From Siphonodentalium dalli (taxonomy: Eukaryota; Mollusca; Scaphopoda; Gadilida; Siphonodentaliidae), in NCBI GenBank assembly GCA_032622095.1, contig CP136063.1:208121934-208185933 (forward strand): a stretch of DNA of 64,000 nucleotides, in the 5' to 3' direction. Under the pieces are notes generated by a model. The model was given only the letters and a program-made list of their open reading frames with translations, was not told where the DNA came from and did no database searches. Of this stretch, positions 11,548-23,500 are shown piece after piece (positions within the stretch are counted from its first letter, which is position 1; every line of letters starts with the position of its first letter). Position numbers and translations under genes: made by a program.

Positions 11548-14500
11548 CGACAGACAGACAGACATTCGCAAATATAGATATAGATATGCAATCCTCTGAC
11601 GGTTCGAGGTCTCTCAGTTTGCAAGAATATATGTATTTCTTTTTAAATAGAATGATAAATATACTTTTAATGCTTCTTCTATGTATCTCTTTTTGCTAGC
11701 TCATTATGTGAATGCCCTGTTTGCCATACCCATATAAATATGACAGTTGACAAGATATAATTGTTCAAGTGACTAAATTGGGTCACCATGTGTCGATATT
11801 GTGACATTTAAACTCCCAAAACTCCTTCAAATGATATCGAGATGGCCAAGATGACTATATATAACTTATAGGCGGATATCAACGAATAGCAATCTTATCA
11901 ATGATAGTGCATATCCTCTCGCCATCCGTGACCCAAACGCCACCAAATGTGATTTAGTTCATCGTATCATTAGAGAAGAACGTGTATGAATTTGGTGAAA
12001 ATTAGTGCTAAATCTATTTGTATCAGCTTTGATGCAACTGCCATCCGCATTCACGACTTTAACGGCGCCTCTTTTGACATATCTAAACCACGTCCATTAG
12101 ACTCGTGGGTGCATATGATATACTGGATATCAATTATTGATGCCTACTGCAACGCTTACTCGAACAGCGACATATCGCGGAGGTGATTATGTATGTGTTC
12201 GGTGGAAATTGGCAACATAATTATTTCACCATATATATATTTTTAATTTTGCCGACCTCCCCCATTTCTTCCCCTAACACCAACAGCGTCAATTTTAACC
12301 CACACCATTATCTTCATAAATCTTCGTAAAACGTTACCCCTCTTAGAACGCATTGGTGCCATCTCGATTGCACCCCGTGAAGTTATATATAGAACACATA
12401 CAGACAGGCAGAGAGACAGACAGCTCGATTTGATTTCTCGTATCATTTGAGAAAAACGTGTCTGAATTTGATGGTAATTGGTACTAACACTATTTTTATC
12501 AGCTCCCCCCAGTCCCTGTTTCGGACTCAAGCGGCGCCACTTTTATCGCCGTTAAACCACACACTTAGACTCATTAGAGATTAGAGATGCATATATATAA
12601 AATTTGTGAAAATTGGCGAGTATTCAAATTCATATAAAATTTAAGGTCCCCATATCTCTCACGCAAAGGGCACCAATTTGGTGTATCAAAACCACACGAT
12701 AAGATGCCTCGTGTCACGAAGAAGAATATGTAACAATCTGCGCTAAAAATATTGTTATCATTTGTGTGTGTCCCTTTCACCTCTATACACCACTGGCTCG
12801 AATGGCCCCACTTGTGACATCCTTAAACCACACAATAACACTCTTGATATCATGAAGATGATTGTTTATAAGTTTGGTGCTAATCGACGACTAAATAATT
12901 TTTTAACAAATGACCATCTCCCAACCAAACAGCACCAATATGGCGTATTTAAATCACACGATTGGATTCCTTGAATCATGGATAAGAACGTGTATCAATT
13001 TGGTGGAAATTGGCGCTAAATATATTGTGTATCAATTTTGGTGCCCCTCTCCCTTTCAGTGCACCCCTGACTCGAATGAGGCCATATTTGACAGATTTAA
13101 GCCACACCATTAGACTCCTCATACCATGGGGATGAGTTTGTATAAGTGTGGTGGCAATCGGCGACTAAACCCATTCTTATCAAAATTAGTGCCCACCCCT
13201 CCTCCCCGCCAACCACTCACAAAAACGATAACAATTTGGCGTTGTTAGATCGCACAATTAGATTCCTTGTATCACGAAAAAGAATATATATCAATTTGGT
13301 GGAAATCGGCGCTAAAATTAGTGTTATCAATTTTGGTGCCCCTCTCCCCTTCCGTGCACCCCTGACTCGAACGACGCCACTTTTGACATATTTAAACAAC
13401 ACCATTAGATTCTTCATATCATGGGGATGATTATATGTAAGTTCCGTGGCAATCGGCGACAAAAAAATTCTGCCCCTCTCCATTTTCTGCCCCTGACAAC
13501 AACGGCGTCACTTTAGAAAATTCTAACCCCCGCCATTATCTGTCTTGTAAAACGTTACCCATAATAGACGCCTTTGGTATCAGATAGATGGTCCCCTGTG
13601 AATGTCTATAGAAAACAGACAGACAGTCAGACAGACATTCGCAAATATAGATATAGATATACATGTATAGACTGGAGGGTACTAAATATTTGTCCAGTCT
13701 TTTCACAAAACATGTTTCCATAATAATGGTGCTTATATAAAGATTATCGCCAGTACCATGAGCAGACCTTAAGCGCTTCACATTATTGCCCCAGCTGTTG
13801 AGTAATGCTGCGTCTTATTCCTGCTGCCATTTTTACAGGCGCTTCATTGGAGCAGCTCACACTTACCCAACAACCAGGTCCCTAGTTCTCGTACATATCG
13901 ATCACAGTACAAGTGACCTTGCACAAGGCTCACAACCTGCCGCAAGATTTGAAACAGCCCTACTGAACACATGCTTAAAGGTACTCAATCCGATCAGAGG
14001 GTCCAATATTACTATTTCTTTGGCTTTGGGGGGGTAACAAATATTTGATTCGAGTCGAGGAACCCACCCATCAAAGATCAGAATGATTAGATATCGATTT
14101 TTGAAATCTATTACTTTTCGGAGATATGTCCCAATAGTTAGCCGACCACGTGATCAAAACAGACAAATTGCGGGCGTAAGATGGATAACTCTAAAATCAA
14201 GTGGTTATTATTGTTAATAGTAAGCACTTAATTTTAGAGTTATCCATCTTACACCCGAAATTTGTCTGTTTTGATCACGTGGTTCGGCTAACTATTGGGA
14301 CAGATCTCCGAAAATTAATAGATTTCAAAAATCGATATCTAATCATTCTGAACTTTGATGGGTGGGTTCCTCGACTCGAATCAGATATTTTTTACCCCCA
14401 AAGCCAAAGAAATAGTAATATAGGACCCTCTGATCGGGTTGAGTACATTTAATCCGGTCAAGCCACTGTTGCGGAAACGATAGTCCATCGGCGGTCGCGT

Positions 14501-17500
14501 CTTCGTGTCGGTGTGTTAACCGTTTCAGTGCCAGGTCCGATTTTTGTATCAACCCATATACCCTGTGCCAATGCATTCTCTTATATATGCGAGTCGACCA
14601 TTTTTCAAAAGCGAAAATTGCTTTAATAAGGATGTATCTTCGATCCAATATACTTATTGAAAAGCGAGATTATAACGAACGTGGACGTTTTGTTTATTTT
14701 CAAGTTAAAGATCCAAGTGCAATTTTGCACACTCCTTCGCTTCCCATGGCGTTTAAAATGTGGCTTTTATGGGTGGAAATGTATCTATGTACTCACAGTG
14801 CACCATCAGCCATTGGTTTCGTATCTGGAAGCACTTCTTGCATTAGCTCGTAGCACGGTAAACATATACCAACAATGAAACCGACCTGCAAATAGACATG
14901 CATTTGAATTTTTCGTTACTCTTTTGTTTTCAAAATAATGGACGGTATGCACCGGTGTCAAACACAAACAAAGGCTGATTTTCTTGTTCTGAAATTACAT
15001 GGGATGAAATAGTAACAATGTTTATTTTGTTCTATTCTTGTGGCAAACACAAACCAATTCGTATCATGTCTGAAGCATAAGTAGTTTGCTTTCATTCTGA
15101 AAATATGTCCAATCTTCCTAGTAGAGTTATGTTCCCTATGTCATATATATCAATCGTTGAGCAATTCTAGCGCGTTGATTTTAAACTTGCTAGTGTAGCA
15201 TACTTCAGAATGAAGTGCAAAGACAATCCCACTGGCGAATCGAAATCTGGACCTCGATGAGGTGAAGTGGAGTCTTACCACCAGACCGATATGTCAGGAC
15301 AGTAATTACGTTCATATGAACATCGACCGCTATACATGTTTGGGGACATACCTCGAGCTGGGGTAGTTCGTTTTTCTTCTCTCGGTCCATCATTGCCATG
15401 GGACTCAGACCCTGTGCCTTTTCCTCATCTCCCTGAAATAAAAGTGTTTAGCTTCCAGTTATGCATTTAGTCGTAAATCTGATACAATGTGGCAACACGG
15501 TGATAGAAAAATCTGGAAGGTAGCCATCTACCGATAATTGGTAGACGTATTCGAATCCGCCCTATTGACGGTTCCAACATTGAACACAGACCGGGAAATT
15601 CTGTACATTGTCAACTGAATTAAGAGGTCGAAAAATTTACTATCCGTTTTCGTGAGTGACCTTAGTGAGGAAAAAGTTGTGTTCTTGCGATTGTTGGGCT
15701 ATGCAATACAGATCGGGTCAGGGCCCATGCTGGAATAATATATTGTTTGCCAAATGTTTTTTCAACATTTGATAGAAGTTTCTCAAATATCTGACTGAAG
15801 TTATGTATTAAATCAAACACTAGTTATATGCTTCGATCTTCAGTAGAATCACGCTTGATGTTCTATTTCATTCTCTCATTTTGGTCTTGTTTCACACTTA
15901 GAGGTCACTCCTAAAACAGAATTCTCTTCCGTCCAAAACAAGAAGACAAAATCACTTGTCAATATCATTGCACCAACCTGTAGCTAATTGCACATCAAAG
16001 CAAAGTAGTTAGCTGAGTAAATCGAAACATCAACCATAATAACCCACCTGTTTCATGCTCAGTTAATTTATTCCAATTAATTCCTATTTATAAAGGTGTT
16101 GACTTTCATCAACCTGCATTTGGTAAGTTTATTAGGCGAGTATGCGGGTTTTGGTGGCTCGCCGTTCACGAAAGTCAAATTTACGTAAATTACCTGCTGC
16201 CAGAATTCCTCCATAATTGTGTAGACGACGTCTTTCTGGACAGACCATGGTTTGTACATGGCACAAAGGTCAGCGGCCGTCATCCCTATACCCATAGTCG
16301 TCATTCTGCACAGATAATACAATCATAAAATATCACCAAGATGTCATATATGTCATAATGTGTGAAGCAACCACGAAGTTCTGCCTACTCTTGTTTTGTT
16401 CTTTTGAATCGTAACGACTGATCTATCCATATACTTATTTGAGTTTCATGGAAGCTAGTGGTTTGAAATGTTAAATTGATGGAAATTTCCCGTGGATTTC
16501 AATGCTAGCGGTATCGACACCTAAATTCCTCGGTAAGAGGTCAGCTAACTAGTAATGCAGCTTGTTACTAGACCTGTCGACACAGCCCTCAATATCAAAC
16601 TGAAAACATCTTGGTACGTGTAATCGTTATTGCTTCGAAAATAAATATGTGAAAAGTGAATCAATGTGTTGCAATGGAGCGATACTACGTTCTCGCAAAT
16701 ACAACGATGGTTAGCATAGTCCATACATACTGCACTAACATGCATTTCGGCGATTTTTGTTATTTGGTTGTTTCATTCATTCGAACATATTAAGTGTCCA
16801 TATGGGTGATACTGCAATGTGCATAGTACTGGTATATACGGCTAATATATGTACACGTATTGCACGTACAATACCATGTTCATCTAATGTGTGCATCCCG
16901 GCTACATTGTTGTCAATTTCCACACTGCAAATAGCAAACACAAGCTTACCTGTGTTCGTTATTGTCCCATGAAAATTCACCCTTATCGACGATACTCTTC
17001 AGCCTAGCTCTGTTCCCAAAAAACAATGCCAGGTCTGTAGCCAGGATACTGTGTTTGATGTCAGCTAGCACCTGAATGTTTCCAGAAAATAATTGTTTAA
17101 GGTTCGTTAACAATAAACTGGTTGTGGCGGAGTGACGGCCATGCATAACTAGGACCACATGAACACCGGGGGACAGTGGCATGGCAAACTAGGAACATTT
17201 CCATATGTGCGATTCTGCTTAAAAGCAATAAAATGGCTGCACTGACAATGCATGTTCTGAGAAATGAATGCTCGTATGTTTATGAAAAATCGATGAATGT
17301 TCTGTAGATTGCCATGTTCATCTTTGAAGACACGAAGTAAAAATAAACAAAAGCATGATTCGATACTACATTATGATCTGGCTGGCTTACTCGTCACACA
17401 CAAAACTATGGCGTCGCGAAAGTGGGTTGGTAATGTTCATGGAGGAACTTTTTGCTGACAAAATGAGAAGGACGTCATAGGATTCATTTTGTCATATTTA

Positions 17501-20500
17501 TTAATTATTAATTAACGCTGCTCAAGTGTCAGAATGCATACATGCTTTGGTTAGAAGCTTTCACAGCTGCCCATAAAACTCACCTTTTTGTATTCCTCTG
17601 GCGTCAAATGTTTGAAAATATTGTGACCTTCTTCCTGAAAGAGATGGACATAGCGCATAATGTAGGTGGCAGTCGACCATTTATAAGCAGCATGGTATCT
17701 ATGAAGTGATTAATATTTGTGCAATATAAATCCAATTGCTTTATCAATATGACTTATTCGTTTAAGGTGAAAATCGTATATACAGCGTGCATCATAACAG
17801 GAGAGACACGCAAATTATAAATATAACAATCTTGCATCTGGTGCAGCACAGGACTGATTGTTCAGTGGAATCGACCTCAATGGCGATTATTGCCAGATAA
17901 CATTAGATGGAACGGAATATAAAAACTTTGAAGTCAATAATCCTGTATCAGTTTTGTAGAAATAATCTATTTCTGTACCTTGAGCAGCTGCCGGAGTGAA
18001 ACAATGGTTGCCAAAATAGATCACGTGTCGATCAACACGATATACACTAAAATTCGTCAATTGAGTACTACTATGTACTATGTCGGTCATGGCTGTTTGA
18101 AGCTAGGGCCATGCAACGGCAGGTAAGTCAATGGCCTTTAATACATGACTAGATTGTTTGCATATTCCATTCGTTCGATGGTTCATTTTTTTGGACAAGA
18201 TACCACTAATCAAAATATCACACGATACTGTGTAGACATATATAGCATCTTCAAGGAGAAGTAGAAATCGTGGGTATCAAGTCTACTGGTGGGTCATCGA
18301 GTTGAGTTAAGTTGCTACAGCTATAACACCAACCAGAAATTATTCTCCCTCAGAACATATTTACATGGCATGACACTGTACGTGTAAGTTTCAAAGCAAA
18401 ATAGATACAGAGTTAATCGCACTACGCAATGAATGCACTGCCACATAAATGCCATACAATGGTGCACACATAATGAACATCATACAAGAACATTATATCG
18501 GACCTTTCCCAGAACAGCTGTCCCATGTGGCGTTTTATTTGTAAACACTTGGTTAACATACTGTTTCCTTTAAAAGTTGGGTGGGTCGTTCAAATATAAA
18601 TAAAATAAAACTGCATGTTGAAACATAAAACTGGTTTTAAATCGATTTATAGCTTTAAACAAGGTTTTAGTTGTGTTGCTTTTGTTGATGTAGCATGCAC
18701 CTATGCATTAGCAGATTATAAAGACACACATTTGAAACAAATAATTTAGTCAATACAACAATGAAACAGCGCGTCTCTTCTATAAGGAACCACTTACCAT
18801 CACTAAAAATCAATGTGTTCTTAGCTACCGGAGATCCGTGTTCGTTGTAGGTTATAATTTATAAATAACATTTATCAAATTATGATAATTGCCTCAAGAA
18901 TATACTAATAGTATACATAATGATGATATTAATGCGATATTATTCACAAAACACACTTTGTTTCCGAGAAAATACAGGTCAAGTGTTGTTCAGTTTTACG
19001 TAAAAAGCGCTGTGGATTGTTTATAAGCAGAGTCACGATATTGCGTCATTTCCTTATTTAGATTCGCGCGCATTCTACGTCGGTTGTAAAAACCGCTAAT
19101 TTTGTGCGTCTACAACTTAACTCACAACACTACTCATAGTAAATTCCTTGTTTCGTAAATATTACCATATATAGGTTAGGAGAAAATCTACAGCGCAACG
19201 TACATTTTCATTGGACGATCCGCTATAGTTCCAAGTGTTTGTCTGTAAGCAAACGGTTCCGTAATGTGTTTGATGTTTGTTTACATAACAAAGCGTAGCC
19301 ACGTGACAATAACGTGCAATGTATGCGATATCTATGATTGCTATTAAGAACAACATATGTCTATTATAAAATATTCTTTCTGTTTATGGCGGTTTTAGCG
19401 GATGTGGTTTTTAACAGATATACCCACGCGAAGACCGCCCGTATCTTTAACATGTAGCCTATAGTCTATGTGTATACACGTGCTGCGTTCTAATACTTGG
19501 GGAAATGTTCACATAATAAGTTCAACAAACGACCATAGTTCTTTTGTTGAACTTATTATCTAAACAATTCGCACCAATGAATATGAGACATTCTGCTCTT
19601 ATGTTATCTGTTTTATGTCTGCCGTCTGATTTTGTTACATGAACACTCCTCCAAATGAACAATCGACTGTCCGAATGTATACTTGTGTAACTCAATTGGT
19701 TGGAAAATCCATTTAGTAAAGAAAAGTTTAAAGTCAAAACGAAATCTGTTTTGGCCACTTTCCAGAACAAAGACTGAAACATTTGTAATCCATATAATAA
19801 TCAGGTATTTGTCATTACATGTACATGAGATTTCATATGAACAGCAATTTAAATATTTTTTCCGAAATAAATGTTTGTGTCGGTTGTGTCCGCTAACCAC
19901 ATCATTAAAACAAAAGAAATTATCAGCGATGTGGCCATGATTGTGAAGATATTAGTCGTCGTGATGGAAAATGATACATCAAACAATTATTCTTACCTGG
20001 AGTATGCCAACAGTTTGGTTGAAGTGGTGGTGTTCCATTGTTGATGTGGAGTAGACAGCAGCCAATGGAGAGGCGCTTTTCACCATGAATGCATTTGTCT
20101 TTCCTCGGTGATCGAGGTCATGACACAGGCAAGCAACATACAGTGCCAATGCCTACAAGGTGTTCAAATCACATGTAAAATTCGGATTCCTGTCTGTTTT
20201 AATACTAAAACATTGCAATATATTGCTTATTGTTTTATATACTGGATACATGTTTGTCTTCATCAAAATGACAATGATAAAAAATTTAATTCATATTTTG
20301 TACCTTATAATATGATATATCGATAAATCTATTTAAATTATTTGAAACAAAAAAGTAGTGAGTATTTATCAACATTCGTGTAGAAACATCCCAGATTGTT
20401 TTGAGTGAACCAACATCAATCAATCAAAACTAGCCTTGTAATCAGGCTATTGGGTGACCGGAGAAAGTAATGACACACATGCTATATATATCAGCATTGT

Positions 20501-23500
20501 TTAGTATTAAATCCAATTGGCGGTTGCATTCAAAACACACATAATATTTGCTTTTTAATTTTTCCCGGTATCGAAATAGGTCGATAAATAAAATATACAA
20601 CATTGTGTTGGTCGCAAACAAACATAATTCATATCGCACAGCATGGAATAGAAAAGAATGTTCAGTGTTAGTCTATTCCTGATATGGTATAAATAAAGTG
20701 TGTTTATTCCACTTCTGTACGAAAACGTGAAAACAGCTCGAAAATGGCTGTGACCATGTAAAGTATTGTTCAGAGAATATGAGGCCGGTATATCGATATT
20801 TTGTGTATTAAATTTTGATTATACCTCCTTTCCAATTACACAGGCAGAATTTGGAAGCTCGAAAGAGCCATGTCCGTTTAATTTGAGAATGAGTTGTTTC
20901 GTTTAACAGTTCTTGGTTTATACTTACCTCTAAGGGCGAGAACTTGTGGTTACTTGTTTTGATGACTGTATACATGGCATGACCTACAGAGAAGGCGTGG
21001 TCCCAATTATGATAGGGCACATTCCGATAATTTTTCCTGATGGTGAGGGTAAAGCGGATCAGACTGTCGATATCGAACCTGTAGGAGTAATACAAGTTAT
21101 TCAATACTTTCTAAAATCGACATTCATACACTTGTGGGTAAATAACGATTAATTAAGGACGACGACATTTTGTTCATATATAGTGTTATCATTCCTATAA
21201 TAAAATAAATAAACATTTATCTGCTAAATAAGTGCTCAGCCAGTTCTGGCTAGATAAGCTTACAGTAAACCTATTTCATACTGTTTGGATAATTGTGTTA
21301 ACCCTTTGAGTGCCAGGGGCCGATCTCATCGGCCCGAATTTACGGTCTGTAAAATTGGCCCTAAAAAAAAAAAAATTGTGTTGAATTTTTTTGGGGTATT
21401 CTTAAGCATGCTATAGCGAATTTAAAAACATACTGGATAAAACCTTAGGGGCATGTTATAACTCAAAACTATCACCAAGTATTCATAGTAATAATTTTGT
21501 TGTACATGAAAAAAATAAGATTCCCTGGCACTAAACCTACAAAATAAGTCTGTTAAAGAATATAAGAAATAATCATTAAAATTGAAAAAAAATTGTAAAA
21601 AATAATAACAAGTTATGAAAAAATGTTAGGCCAATGCATTCTCTTATATATGAGAGGCGACCTATGCATTGGCACAGGGTATATGGGTTGATACAAAATC
21701 GGACCTGGCACTGAAAGGGTTAAAGTTACCATACCACAACCTATATTTAACCCTTTCTATACAAATTGGATTCTGCCATTCAGTTATAACAAAAGTCGCG
21801 GTGATTTCATAGGTATTTTGTGAAATAACGAACACTATAACAATATTTATAAATTTTGAATGTAGTGGTCATGTAAAAGATACAACTCTTTACTAGAAAC
21901 GCGACTTTGGATTAGCAAATGGTGCATACATTTGCTCTGGATCACTATAATAGCCAACAATCCTTCCCATTTTCGTGACAACGATGTCATCACGGACCAA
22001 TGTCAAAATATTTCCATAGATGACATTAATTGATGGAAAGTCCCTGAATTAAAGGACTTTCTCAGAAAAAGAAAACTGAAATTATCAATGAGAAAGGATG
22101 AACTGTGTGCTTTAGTGTTTGCTGCACAGATACAACATATTCCAGAGGAACCCCACCCCCGTGTACGTGGTATCGCCAAAACCGAGGGTATCGCCAAAAC
22201 CGAGAATATGGGAAAGTCATTTTCACGTATATGATATGGGGATATGTTTGTTTCTCATCGTAATACAGACATCGAGCGTCGTATGTGTATGTCCACACGA
22301 AGCAGGAGTATTTATCCACTAGTTGTCATTTAGTTTTCCCAGATCAGACCATTAATTTTTTTTTTTGGCGAATTTTTTCAATGGTGTTTTTGCTTTTGCT
22401 CACTCAAATTTTCTAGAACATCCATTCACTGGTATAGTTCCTGGACTCCCACGCTTCCAAAACAAATGCCGGTATATAGTTGAATCTGTCAATGAAGCAT
22501 ACGATTTGACAGAATTTAAAAAATCCCTGTCGTTCTCAATATCCGCGCGATATGAAGGGACCACTGTCGGTCCAGAAAGATGCGAACGGCACAGATGAAG
22601 ATGCGCCAAACGCCGAGTTTCTGTGCAGTAAATATGCGTATTACTTAAGGAGTTGTGATGAGTTTTCGAGTGTTTTTATGTGTATCTGAGACTGATAAAT
22701 TGGACTGCGAATGTCATCTGAAATATGAATCCATAACATATTCGAAATATTGTGTGCATATATATTATGAATGTGTTTCAATTGAAATTAATTGAACATT
22801 CATCTCAGCATTCAGATTTGCGATCTCAAGAACGCGAATGAATGATAACGCGATACCTTGATCTGTTGATCACACGCACGTGAATGCTGCCGTTTCGTAT
22901 GCATGCAGCTAATCGGTTATTCGTTTAGTATTAACATGCTTGGAGTTTGTATATAGACCACACATGCCAGACGACACGCTGCGGCGTATCAACGGTTTGT
23001 CATAATCATGTTCATTTTACAGACTTTAAATTATGACTCGTTCCCACTCAAGTAGACCGTTACGCGACAATGAAACCGAATCATCTTATTGAATATACAT
23101 ATATATATCGTATTGCTCCAAATTATGCAATTCTGGCTTTTTTGAGAGTCATCAGATAAAGTGGTAACGATTCTATGTTAACACACTAAACATCCGAACA
23201 TATATGTACACACACACAACAAAGTTACTGCTATTTATAATAAACACTTCACTGTGGAACATGTGTATACTGCCATGATTGTTATGTGCACATGTAAATT
23301 GCACTATAGTTTAAAACTTTTCTAATATAGCCCTAGGACCACATATTTAGTGGGCATAATATTTACACAAGACTTCATTATGTTATCGTATAGGTTGCAT
23401 ATACTGTAATTGATATGTATGTTTAACCGAAATGAATATTATCTCCGTCCTGAGTTTGATTTATGGTTCTAACCAAAATTGTTATGGATGTTCAGCGTCA

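Larger units (their letters stand above)
8630..13660 (-). mobile_element. composite Helitron-like element with CAGA microsatellites
   Basis: On the minus strand the proposed 5' end is near 13660 (TCTATATCTATATTTGCGAA followed by a (TCTG)n tract) and the 3' end is the GCCGGG hairpin plus CTAG at 8630-8633. Between them lie two direct copies of a 2.0 kb unit. The 5' end pattern recurs at the end of the first unit (about 11584), so the structure is a tandem or nested pair rather than one simple element. No Rep/helicase frame is seen, so any mobility would depend on proteins made elsewhere. Confidence 0.5.

Noticed and set aside
9844-13483. Recurring peptide phrases of the FKPHH...IYKFGGNRR type in the Helitron modules
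   Set aside because: The phrases follow the 160 bp DNA repeat and are interrupted by stops and frame changes in every copy. Repetition of DNA explains them.
22365-22609. Overlapping frames on both strands as a possible host gene
   Set aside because: They lie wholly inside the 1.05 kb repeat that recurs inverted at 32715-33745 and match no family I know. Kept as a finding about the repeat, not as a gene.
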